A stretch of 64,000 bases of DNA from Enchytraeus crypticus (taxonomy: Eukaryota; Annelida; Clitellata; Enchytraeida; Enchytraeidae): assembly GCA_905160935.1 (NCBI GenBank), contig CAJHZI010000478.1, positions 1,254,001 through 1,318,000 on the forward strand, read 5' to 3'. The notes under the pieces were generated by a model. The model was not told the origin of the DNA. It did no database searches and worked only from the letters and a program-made list of their open reading frames with translations. The position numbers were made by a program, and so were the translations under genes. Below, piece after piece: positions 13,659 to 23,544 of the stretch (the first letter of the stretch is position 1; the number at the start of each line of letters is the position of its first letter).

Positions 13659-16600
13659 ACCCCTTCCAAAAATAGATACAAATTTTAAAAACAAATCTTA
13701 AAAAAAGGGTTAACTGCGTATCTCTATTGTTCAAGTTATTGAAAGTTACAAGTAAATAAAACCTTCCAGGACAAGGGAGGCAAATAGTTGAAATTGGTGT
13801 TAGTGTTCATTTGATTAACCGTAAGAAGATAAAAACATGGACTCATCTTCGGACTTATCAGACGAGGGATATGTCCCTATCCCCGATCCAGGTAGAGTAA
13901 AATCTCGTACTCTGGATTCCCAAAGACCCAATAGAAGAAGGGAAGGAACTATGGATTTGCCCAGTTCAAATGATTATAGACTTCCCGAAAGTAGTAATTC
14001 CTTCGGCACCGGCACAAAACAAACCTATGTAATAAGAAAAGACATTAAATCGAATGTGAACAAAGACGAGTATAACATTAGCTACAACTCTACGAGTGCG
14101 ACGTACACGATGCCGCCGAGGAGTAGGCCTAGGCCGATAGTTACTACAGTAGGCATAATTGAAGATACATTAGCATAAAATCAAAATTGATCAACTTATT
14201 TATTTTAGAAGCAGTTGAATGAGAGGTTTCACATATTATTACAGTTTACCTCCAGCAGCAATGCACAGTCGCTCACAGTCCTAGCTATGGGTCCGGCGAA
14301 GTCCATGTATCCTGAGAGAGAAGGTATCCCAGTGTAGGGCACAAGCCCATAAGTGGGCTTCAGGCCCACCACCCCACACCAGCAGGAGGGCAAGCGAATA
14401 GACCCGCCCTGGTCGGTGCCAATAGCCATATCCACATCTCCAGACGCTACCTGAGAGTGATGAAATGAAGGAAAATTAATTTAGATAACACAACCGTAAA
14501 AGCAGAATTTATTAAAATTACTCAAGAAGCTGATAGAGGCTTATTAAGCTTTACCTATAAAGAGGCATTCTTAATAAATGAAGCATCCATGATTCTATCG
14601 TGGTAAAATGATGAATTCATGTAACTTTAAATATAATATTTTTAACTTTTAATGCTCGTAAACTGTTTTCGGAAGCTAATATATTAGCCATGTTACCAAT
14701 CCTATAAAGAATACACTTGTGTTGCATTTCGCAATGTAATCTAATATAATACTTGATACTTACTGAAAAATTAGACAGAGAATTATTCCCAAAATAGCAT
14801 TGCGTTACCTGAAGCACACCATAGCTTTGATGGTAAAGGTAGAAACCTTGGACTAGATATGTTTTGAGACAATATTGGCCAACATTGATCTTGGTGTTTC
14901 GAATTCCCTCCACGTTAACCTGAGAGGCAAGTCATTTACAAGCACAGTGCTACCACTGCTCTATACTTACAAGCACAGTGGTACCACTGCTCTATATTTA
15001 CAATCACAGTGCTACCACTGCTCTATACTTACAAGCACAGCGCTACCACTGCTAGAACCACCCGCGGATCTTGTTTTGTCATGAGGATTGAGGACGTGAC
15101 CAGTTACTGAGGAAAAACTGTGCCCACTGTAACACAGGTTCTCGCAATTAGTTCTCCCTCTGATTGTTGCTCCTTTAGAAAAATATAAAAAGTGAACTCG
15201 TAAGTAGCTTTCAATTTTATCCACTCGTAATATTGACTCATCAATAGCAAGCAGCGTCTCCAATAAGCAAGGTTTATATAAAGGACTAAAGAACTAAAGG
15301 TATATGCCGAATAAATAACAGGCCAGTGAAATATTAAAATGTTAACAAGTTGGTAAAAATCTAGGATGATCATAGTTATTCTAATATTTACCTACTATAT
15401 AACTTATTCTGACACTAAAATTGTTTGAACGAAGAAGCTACTTCAGCAAGAAGCTGACATTAAACCAAGCCTTAGTTTTGAATTAATCGAAAAAACATTT
15501 TAGTGACAATATGAAGACAATCTAGTGTAAAATGTACGTGCCGTAAAAGTCGACAAAGCACTAAAATACAGACCAACGTCAGAAAAGGCATTCGGTTGGT
15601 GAGAGCCTAGGCTTCAGAAATTGCTACAAAATTTTCTACAAAAATGGAAAAGTTTCATTCCGATTTTAGTTATACTGGAATTCAAGGGAAAATGATGATA
15701 GCAACACTATGGAAAAACTCAAATTGTGATTCAATTGCTCAAGCATACAAATTAGCAATCAAAACACCATACATCCAGTTTAGAGAAATAAACCTGCATC
15801 TAGGATTCTATCGACTATAGTAGCATTATATTCAGCCTGGTATCCTCTCATGAAGTGGGAACCATTGCCTAGAGGAAGTCCCGCCATGGAGACGTTGTCC
15901 TTGATAGCCACGGTTCTTCCGGCTAGCTTCCCCTTCCCTGTTCCTGCAGTGTCCGTGATTAGAACCCTATGAAACAAGCAACGATATTGTGAACCAATAG
16001 GATTTGCAATGAAAACACAGTTACCTGATTCAATATGAAGTAACAGTATTTTAGTCGCCTTATTCGACACGTGCAGTCACAGGTCGGTCTATTATTTATT
16101 ATAAATCCCAGTTTAACCAGGGTCGGGAAACAACTTTTAACTAATAATATAAATAATAATATTGCATCATTTAATATATAATATACATGTATAATATTGC
16201 ATCATTTGACAAAATCTTTGAAATCTTTAGCAAGAGCAAAGAACAGAACTTTTGCTGGACTGAATAGTAAGGTAATTCAGTAAATAAAATTTTATTCTCC
16301 GGCTCGAAAATACGCAAAAATATAATAAAATTAGACATTTCTTCTAATTGATGAGAACAACTGTCTAAAGTTAAGTCATAGTTCAATATTTCAAACTCGC
16401 CAAGATGTCCTGAGTCTCAACATGTATGCCATGCATTAATTATTCTGATCGATGCCCGGTTAGATAATTCAGAAAATTTTAAATGGATGACAACGAATTA
16501 GGGCCGAATTTAGTCTACCAATGACTGATCGAACCATAATACCCAACAGAGCGCATAAGTTTCATTTAGGAAAAGAATTTTTTTTTTTTTAAAAACTATA

Positions 16601-17639
16601 CACCGAGATAAGAGCAAATAGACACAAATAGACACAACTGGTTCTTTCTGAACCATCACAATGGCCCTTATCAAGACCAAAATTAAAAAAATTAAACTGA
16701 ATTTTTATTTACAGTACCTTCAAAAAATGGGGGGTTGCTCTGCTAAAGCTTGCATAACTGGCCAATCAATGTATGAAAACGGATGAAAAATGGCCAACTC
16801 ATCAAAATTTGTCCTTTAGTAATTGGTAATTTCAGACTTTTACAGCCGTAATCTTTTTATTCACCCTGTATGTACAATACGTGTACAATACATGTTCTGC
16901 ACATTACATGTATTGTACATGTATTGTACAAAATGCATGTATCGTGTACAATACATGTATTGCACACGATACATGCATTTTGTACAATACAAATATTGTG
17001 TACAATAGGCCCTACAAGGCCTACATGTAATGTGTACATTATTTTGAACAATGCATGTACTATGTACAATACTTGTACTTTGTACAATGCATGTACTTTG
17101 TACAATACATATACTTTGTACAATACATGTACTTTGTACAATACTTGTACTTTGTACAATACATGTACTTTGTACAATACATGTACTTTGTACAATACAT
17201 GTACTTTGTACAATACTTGTACTTTGTACAATACTTGTACTTTGTACAATATTTGTACTTTGTACAATACTTGTACCGTGTAGAATAGTTGTACTGTGTA
17301 CAATACATGTACTGCGTACAATACTTGTACTGTGTACAAAAACATGTACATGTACTGTGTACAATACATGTACTTATATATTAATCGATCTCAAATTTCT
17401 ACTTGCCAGGCATTGTACGGATTTTCCTCTTTCTCTGGGACTCTGCTCGATGAACTGCGATACTTGACCGGAAGACACTGGTCTGGGTAAGCGTCCACCT
17501 CTCTATAGACGTCTTCAAACGTGCTGGAGATGAAGTCCCTGTAAACCGCTAGATCTTCATCAGGTATGTTCAGATTGTGTTTTCTGGCGATAGTTTTCAA
17601 TTCTGATACATCAGGAGGTCTTATCGATGGCCCACTCAT
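7810..17639 (-). CDS. Amidase-signature hydrolase, 10 exons, 507 aa, complete
   Basis: Exons in transcript order: 17407-17639, 15794-15966, 15033-15172, 14250-14450, 12665-12736, 11946-12102, 11226-11285, 9787-9914, 8576-8735, 7810-8009 (TGA 7810-7812). Phases agree throughout and sum to 1524 nt. Start is [11 protein letters not shown]. The amidase core is [14 protein letters not shown], then [12 protein letters not shown], then [16 protein letters not shown]. Predicted triad is Lys100, Ser175 and Ser199; the spacing (75 and 24) equals FAAH K142/S217/S241. The N-terminal [27 protein letters not shown] and C-terminal [13 protein letters not shown]...[15 protein letters not shown] resemble amidases that accompany bacterial nitrile hydratase. 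It probably hydrolyses small or aromatic amides; the substrate cannot be told. No signal peptide or membrane segment is seen, so it is likely cytosolic. Intron 1 appears to be GC-AG (CTG|GCAAGT). Exon 7 has two in-frame acceptors 18 nt apart. Confidence 0.9.
8118..8282 (+). mobile_element. SINE family A, 5'-truncated
   Basis: Starts at gcgcctaggctccagaaatt, contains the diagnostic atcccgaccctggttaa, and ends in a gatgatgatgat tail. It lies in amidase intron 9. Confidence 0.85.
8850..9045. repeat. (TA)n microsatellite
   Basis: Nearly pure TA dinucleotides with a few interruptions, in amidase intron 8. The rest of that intron (9046-9786) shows no gene. A short plus-strand open frame at 9490-9675 has no family resemblance. 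Confidence 0.95.
11286..11425 (-). repeat. Tandem repeat abutting the acceptor of amidase exon 7
   Basis: About three copies of a 40-50 bp unit (plus strand: aatattaaaacatgcacata and on). On the transcript strand the unit ends in the T-rich tract that leads straight into TTTTCAG|CC, the acceptor of the exon at 11226-11285. The array therefore copies the exon's own upstream tract. Confidence 0.8.
13106..13172 (+). promoter_or_regulatory. Compact core promoter: two CREs, octamer, TATA box
   Basis: Two perfect TGACGTCA sites abut at 13106-13113 and 13114-13121, a POU octamer ATGCAAAT lies at 13138-13145, and TATATAAG lies at 13165-13172. All are within 70 bp and read towards the repeated-hairpin leader and the ORF at 13837. 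The promoter is antisense to the amidase and lies inside its fourth intron. It could be the U3 region of a retroelement LTR, since AATAAA follows at about 13755. No transcript evidence is available. Confidence 0.55.
13225..13465 (+). repeat. Five repeats of a hairpin-forming leader unit
   Basis: Five copies of a segment with core GAGTTGGTACTC, flanked by cctg(t)cggt and ccaggg, start near 13231, 13287, 13330, 13387 and 13430 (spacing about 57, 43, 57, 43). The core folds as GAGT-TGGT-ACTC, and the outer bases pair as AACC/GGTT. In the fourth copy both sides change together to AGCC/GGCT, which is a compensatory change. The unit is downstream of the TATA box and would be transcribed. Confidence 0.7.
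13588..13655. repeat. (TA)n microsatellite bounded by an inverted repeat
   Basis: A pure TA run lies between ggggtcgga and tccgacccc, so the whole block forms one long perfect hairpin (arms include gaaggggtcgga and tccgaccccttc). It sits in the leader between the hairpin repeats and the 13837 ORF. Confidence 0.9.
13837..14178 (+). CDS. Hypothetical 113-aa Ser/Arg-rich protein, possibly retroelement-derived
   Basis: ATG at 13837 follows an A-rich context (ataaaaacatgg) and is the first long open frame after the promoter at 13106-13172. The protein is hydrophilic, with an acidic Ser-rich start ([14 protein letters not shown]), basic patches (RPNRRRE, PRSRPRP) and no cysteines, membrane segment or recognised domain. 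It ends at TAA 14176-14178, only 72 bp before amidase exon 4 on the other strand. AATAAA at about 13755 and a TGGTGTTAG stretch just upstream could be the polyA signal and primer-binding region of an LTR element. In that case this would be the start of a truncated gag. Expression is unproven. Confidence 0.4.
   Translation: MDSSSDLSDEGYVPIPDPGRVKSRTLDSQRPNRRREGTMDLPSSNDYRLPESSNSFGTGTKQTYVIRKDIKSNVNKDEYNISYNSTSATYTMPPRSRPRPIVTTVGIIEDTLA
14935..15055 (-). repeat. 31-bp tandem copies of the amidase exon 3 end and donor
   Basis: On the transcript strand exon 3 ends AGCAGTGGTAGCGCTGTGCTT and is followed by GTAAGTATAG. The next roughly 95 bp repeat this exon end plus donor three more times (AGCAGTGGTAGCACTGTGCTT then GTAAGT or GTAAAT). 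The duplicated bases encode the SSGSAVL of the catalytic amidase loop. The unit is 31 bp, so use of a later donor would shift the frame. Confidence 0.9.
15541..15697 (+). mobile_element. SINE family A copy
   Basis: Contains accaacgtcagaaaaggcat, gcctaggcttcagaaattgc and a short gatgat tail. It lacks the extreme 5' head and carries small internal deletions. It lies in amidase intron 2. Confidence 0.8.
16050..16132 (-). mobile_element. SINE family A fragments
   Basis: A head segment (gacacgtgcagtcacaggtc) is joined directly to a tail segment (cccagtttaaccagggtcgg), with most of the middle deleted. It lies in amidase intron 1. From 16133 to 16860 no gene or repeat was recognised. Confidence 0.7.
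16868..17378. repeat. 18-bp palindrome-rich minisatellite
   Basis: The core at 17048-17340 repeats tactttgtacaatacatg and close variants. The flanks 16868-17047 are older copies. The unit contains TTGTACAA and ACATGT palindromes, so both strands look alike. Because 18 is a multiple of three, long open frames appear in several frames on both strands; these are artefacts. The array ends about 30 bp before the end of amidase exon 1. Confidence 0.92.
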
Positions 17640-20344
17640 GCTGCAAAAAAGTTACTGCCTTTTTAATATAGAGGTTCTTCTGATATTTTGATTTTTTATA
17701 TTATTCGCGCTTCTGCAAGTATTATATCTGTCACGGTGTAGATATAGTTGTTAGCATTAAACGTTTCTTTATAAAAATAATTAAATAATTAATAAAAATA
17801 ATTATTACAAGATGAATTAATAAAATATAAACATAGTTGTATGCATAACAGTCAAATAAAGTCAATTCTGTTAACCGACATTTAGAATTACGCTATATAT
17901 TTCACACCGCATGTACATGTATATTTTCAAATACTTGTAGTTCACAGATGCAAATTTATGTAGTTCACAAACGTCAACAATGTATACTGAATTGTTGACA
18001 GCTCAGACAGTATATAAAGACTGTTGGCTATATTATCATTGGCCAGACTTTTACGGCAATTACAACGATACGATCTAAACACAGACTATGGTACAAAGTA
18101 CGTAGCAGCGCCGCTGCTGCTATATCGGTGGCTGCTTTTTGTATCCATCGTTGAGCACTCTTAAACTTAGGATTTATGGCACTATTAAACCACTATTACA
18201 ACATCGAGCACTGTTAAACCTAGTTCCAGCTGATAAGCCAAAACTAGAATAGCTTTGATTCAATTCGTTAACGTTCTATCAAAAGGCTAAATTGATTTGA
18301 ATTAAGTATTAGCTGCTTACGAACACCAATCAATCAAACAGCAATCATTTTTATACCGCGTTGCTCTATTAAAGTTGTCAGGTCGATAAATGGCCATATA
18401 TTTAGAGAATTAAAACTAATGATGAATTACACTATTATTACACAATATTATATTTCTTTAGAAATAATTACATTAAATTATATTGCATTGCACTTTATTA
18501 TTGCATTGCAGATTGCAGTATTAGAGACAAATAACAGAGTTGTAGTGACCTAGCTAAGACATCGGTCGCAACCGCCTAGACGTCTTAAATCTGGCCGAAC
18601 ATTGACCGTTGAATATGCTATATACAAAAATCAGAAATACTAACACTGACAGGAACAAAACGAAATAGCCGCTGTGAATAATACCGCGATAAGTGTAATT
18701 TTAGTTTCAACGCCCCCCGACTTGCTACAAAGGCAAAGCATTAGCCTCTTTATATGGTGTCTCATAGGTGTGTTCATTGTAGGCCATAGAGCTTTCCAAA
18801 CTTACCAGCTAACTGGCTAACGGTACCGAACTGCTGAATAAACCTTAACAAGGAAGTTTATTGAAAGAAATGCAGAACTTCAGGCAGGAGTTCGACTTGC
18901 TAGCTTAGACAAAAGCCTTTTGAACGCAACATAGTGCCCGGTCATGAATTCTTCAAACGAATGATCTCTGCTGTCTGAAATAACATAGCGAAACGTAGAA
19001 AACAAGGCAACTCGTTCTGTTAGCAACATCACTGCGTGGTCATATAACCGTACCACCCTATGTTTATAATCACTTCATGGCAGGATTTTAGATCACATCG
19101 TGTTGTAACAGATTTGAATCGTGATTAGACAGTAGTACTAGTTGTCGAATTACTCGGTAGCAACTATTGGCAACTTTATTCTAGTTTATTCTTGTATTGC
19201 AATATTGCTATTGCTTTTGCTGTATTTTGTAAAACAATTTATTTAGCAACGAATTGAACAAAACATCATACAATACATTGTACGATAGTAGTACAACAAG
19301 GCCTGTTAGACTTAAGTTTTAGTGGGACGCTATAAATGGCATCAGGCGTGTAATACATGTACTTGCGTAAACAACAGTAGCTTGGTAAGTCCTATTTAGC
19401 TAGATATCTGCTTTTTTCCAAAGCTCGAGTTTCATTTGCAGTATTTTAATCTCTATTCTATAGTTCTGTTTCTCTCTCTCTCTGTCTCTCTCTCTCTCTC
19501 TCTCTAAAATGCATTTTGAAATAGCAAAAACAAAAAGAGCTGAGAGGAACAAGTTCTAAACGAAGTAGCATAATAGTAAATGAAATGGAAGCAAACACTA
19601 AAAGTATGGAGCAAATGAGTAGTGTATATAGCATGCTTAAATCTGCCATGGACGACAGCAGCATTCTAATTGATGCTAGTTACAAATTGTCACTAATAAT
19701 AATTGTTATGTTGGCACGTGGGTTTGCATTTAACAAAAACTGACGTTATGCTATAAAAATAGTTCGGTAAAGAGTAGATGTAAGTTGAAATGCTATTTTC
19801 ATGGAGCCAACTTTAAGAATTAACTGATAAACAGTCTATAAACTTTAGAACAAACTGATGAAAGAGACAATGTTCACATTTTAGAACCTCAAGCTTTACA
19901 TTATCTTACATTAGCTATTGCATTATTATTATTATTAGCTATTACTATTACTATGCAATTACTAGTCATATAGTGATAATAACTGAAATTGCATTTTTGT
20001 GGCATCACATCCGAACAACGACTCTTTCTAATGGTCATATAAGTGTATTTATTGTCAAATATTGTTATATTCTAATCTATAGTACACTGTCTCTGTTTTG
20101 AGCAGCCCAAACCAAATTTCTTAAAATGGATTTTTCTTTCATCCAATACAATTTTAAATACTATTCGTTAACTACAGTTATCCTAATTCTTCGCTACCAT
20201 ACTTTAATCTGCTTAATTTGCTTTGTTGGAATAGTCAGATGACTAGCAGCTCACACGTTACAACGTCAGGTTATTACATTTTTCAACTACTACAAACTTT
20301 GCTTTTATTAATAATAATTTGTAAGGTGGTTTGCGTGTGTTATG
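17640..20344. other. Intergenic, 5' flank of the amidase; no gene seen
   Basis: No splice-consistent coding segment, tRNA or known repeat was recognised. It contains a (CT)n run at 19469-19505. The amidase promoter should lie just above 17639, but no clear TATA or initiator stands out. Confidence 0.6.
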
Positions 20345-20555
20345 TCAGGTTTGTAGAAGAATAGACCAACCCCTCGACTGCACGTGTCATAAAGTGACAG
20401 AGCACTTAGATTCAAATCAAAGCCAGAAAAGGCATTCGGTTTGTGAGCGCCTAGGCTCCAGAAATTGCTACAAAATTATCTTTAACGAATGAAAAAGTTT
20501 ATCCCTATCCTAGTTAAACTGGGACTCAATAGAAGATGATGATGATGATTAAGAT
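20345..20555 (+). mobile_element. SINE family A copy
   Basis: Carries most of the family: agaccaacc...gcacgtgtc head, gcgcctaggctccagaaatt middle, and a gatgatgatgat tail. About 80 bp before the tail is deleted relative to the 55868-56150 copy. No further feature was seen from 20556 to 21058. Confidence 0.85.
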
Positions 20556-21058
20556 GATTTGCGCTCATATAAAAGAGGATCGATTAGAAATCAATAGTAA
20601 TTTAATATTAAACTAAATACAGCAACAGAAGAATACTAAGCAACATAGGAACACTAAGCGCAATGATAATATCAAATAGAAACATTTTCACCACAATAAT
20701 AATTATATTTAATCAATGCAATATTAATAATATTTAACTAAAACAACTATCATACAATGCGTAGCGAATGGTATCAGAGGAAAAAACTGAAATACTATGA
20801 CAAACCGAATCAGCAATATAAATACATAACATGTGATTAAAAATTGATTATAATCAGCTTCGTCTCAACAAAGCACTAAACAACGTGCAATCGCTATAAA
20901 GTATAGAGTGCCTTTAATACTCAGCATCTTATAGCCGTTTATTTGTACATGCCAATACGCCTATATGATAATAAATACTATATGGCTTATAACGATTGCG
21001 TATTAATTGTTTTTTTGTGTTCAATGTTTTAGATCCACTACACTAGTGTGGCGATATA

Positions 21059-21814
21059 CAGACTGGGGCAAAAAAAATAATCCCCTATCGAAATCTCAAT
21101 AACTTTAAGAAAACTCAAATATCTCTACGAAATTTACGGAGCTTGTAGGGGAGGAATTTCTGCGTATATCCTGAAAATTTGATGAAAATCTATTGAGCAG
21201 GAAAAATGTTACAGCGTTTCTACGAAAAAAGTGCAAAATCAGTTTTAACAAGGTTTTCTTTACCAAAATTCTTAATAACTTGGACAAAACACCAAATAGT
21301 TTTACAAAATTTTCGGAGTTTCCAGAGGAGGAATTTCTACACATATCCTGCAAATTTGGTGAAAATATATTCAGTAGTAACAAAAATACAGAGTTTCTTC
21401 GAAAACAATGTTAAAATCAATTTTAACAAGGCTTTTTTAAACAAAAGTACCGGACATTTTCTTCAAAATTAGGAATAATTTTAACAGAAGAACGAATTTT
21501 AAGCATCATTTATTGGAGTAGCTAACAAGGTAGTGCAGGCTTAAACTCCACCACTTAAGTAAACGGCCCTTTTCAGGGTCGTTATTTTTTTAAAAGGAGC
21601 GACTGACATTTCGAAAAGCCTTGTGAAAATTGATTTTAGCACTTTTCTTTTAGAAATGCTGTAATTTCGTAACTAATGAAAATATTTTCATCAAATTAGC
21701 AGGATATACGCAGAAATTCCTCCCCTAGAAGCTCCGTAAATTGTGTAGAGATATTTTAAGTTTTATTAAAGTTATTGAGATTTCGATAGGGGATTATTTT
21801 TTTGCCCCTGTCTG
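21059..21814. mobile_element. Foldback MITE, Tc1/mariner type, TA target duplication
   Basis: Terminal inverted repeats of about 195 bp begin CAGACTGGGGCAAAAAAA (left) and CAGACAGGGGCAAAAAAA (right, minus strand). TA dinucleotides flank both ends (21057-21058 and 21815-21816). The left arm contains a diverged second copy of its own inner part (about 21273-21460). There is no transposase, so it is non-autonomous. The centre, about 21480-21600, is unrelated to the arms and holds a histone-type stem-loop. Confidence 0.85.
21567..21582 (+). promoter_or_regulatory. Histone mRNA 3' stem-loop inside the MITE
   Basis: GGCCCTTTTCAGGGTC matches the replication-dependent histone 3' stem-loop: 6-bp stem with one G-U pair and loop TTTC. 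It has the typical AAAC upstream flank and a purine-rich AAAAGGAG about 11 nt downstream, where the U7-binding downstream element would sit. The bases before it (CACTTAAGTAA) could be a worn histone coding end, but I cannot prove that. Confidence 0.6.
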
Positions 21815-23544
21815 TAGACACGATACGCCAAGATTTCAAATCTGGGCCAGACTTTCTCTGACAATTTACAAGTGGCGGGAAAAACGACGCTAAAATTAGC
21901 CAGAAGACTTAAGTACGATTCGATAAAGCACCAAATATATACAACGATTGTTTAGCAGCTCAAAACAAAGCAAGATTAACTTGATTATACAATTGGATAA
22001 CAATTAAAGTAAAAGTTTATGCAGGCAATACCTGCATTTAGCGAGCTTGTAACTAACTATACTTTCACTCTTTCTCCCCCTAAGTGTACAGACTAATGAC
22101 ATGTCCACGGCATATGACTCTCACACTTCCATAATATGTTTCATTCACATATCTGTACCGCTAATCTGGGACTGCCTGTAACACTTTCTCCTGCATTCCT
22201 TCTTCTATTAAGAGAACCATTCAGCGCTGATCAGCGAAGCACATGACCCGGAATCATGGGGGATCCATAATACAATACGATTTAAGAATTCAACACAAGA
22301 GCCGCCCAAGGGATTAATTCTCTCAAAGTGAGGATGGCGGGGTTCTCATCACGGCCGGTATCCTGGTTGCACAGCAACAACAACATCAGCAATGGTCAAA
22401 GTACAGTCTATCTGCTTGACACAGTGAGTGAGTAGGTATCAATCATCTGCTGAAGAAAGGTCATCAGCAGGCGGTAAGCGAAACTGACGCACAAAAGTTG
22501 ATTAGAACTTTAGCTGTTAAAGCTATTTATGTTATCCAGAGTAATACATATTCTCTGGCTTGTATGTACAATAGTATGTAGCATTAGGTTATAGCTACGA
22601 GTAGTTAAAGCTATCACCTTGCATGTTCGAAACGCATCTTAAAATAGTGTTTGGAATTTTCAAAGCAAAATTAGAAACAACATTTTGCCGACAATTCTGT
22701 GTCAGCTACAATAGTCGCCCGTAACAGTACTCGATTAAACAATTGAACGAGGTAACAACTTTCGCAAGATTAATAAAAAAGCATTCGGTCAGCAGTTAAA
22801 CAATACACGTAATGATACAAAACATAACACCAGATTCGGCGCAGACAATGTATCATATCTTAACATAATTGCTAGTAGGTAAAGCACAAGGAATGATCAA
22901 CGGTATTTAACGAAACAGTTTTCGGAAGATTATATATTAAAAGGTCTATTAAAACATCCACAGAGAACTACTGTCATTGATTTCGTTATTTCGCGATTAG
23001 TGTTGTCATTTTGTGACGCAGTCAATAAAGGTAAAATATTTTTGATATGTTTCTGTTTTTGAGAGTGCACAAGTGTATTTCATATGACTTGCTAGTTCAC
23101 ATAGCTCCACAACCAGCTGTGACGACTGCGAAGACGGTGTGATATATTATATTTATTATTTACATGCAATGTTTAAAAAGCTATCATTATAATTTTATAC
23201 GTCGGTATTAACAGTAATAATATAAAGTTAAGGAAAAATTTACTAAACTAATCACAGAATGAATTGAACAACAAAACTGTTATCATATGGTTAAAATAAC
23301 GTGCGTTAACGTTAACAAGAATTAAATTTTACAAAAACATGGACATATACTTATTATTAATCATCCCATATCACATTACAACACTACCTTAAAATTCCGA
23401 GAGCCATCACGATTGGTTAACTGAATGTTTGTTAGTAGTTAGAAATTTTAGCGAATGCTAGTAAACTGTACTAAAAAGAGTTAAACAAAGTTCGATAAAA
23501 TATTGAGAACAGTGATCTCGATGATACGAAATTGAGTAGAGCTT
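21815..23544. other. Intergenic; no gene seen
   Basis: No coding exon, tRNA or repeat family was recognised. AATAAA on the minus strand near 23147 could serve as a distant polyA signal for EEA1 beyond the minisatellite. Confidence 0.5.

Noticed and set aside
16857..17467. Overlapping open frames on both strands with (HVLYKV)n or (CTLYNT)n peptides
   Set aside because: Artefact of an 18-bp palindromic minisatellite without stop codons in several frames.
21105..21472. Open frames on both strands inside the foldback element, considered as a small transposase
   Set aside because: No DDE-type motif or similarity. The frames mirror each other because the arms are inverted repeats.
22300..22500. 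Short GC-richer stretch (ggatggcggggttctcatca) considered as a SINE head
   Set aside because: No A or B box and no second copy in the window, so not called.
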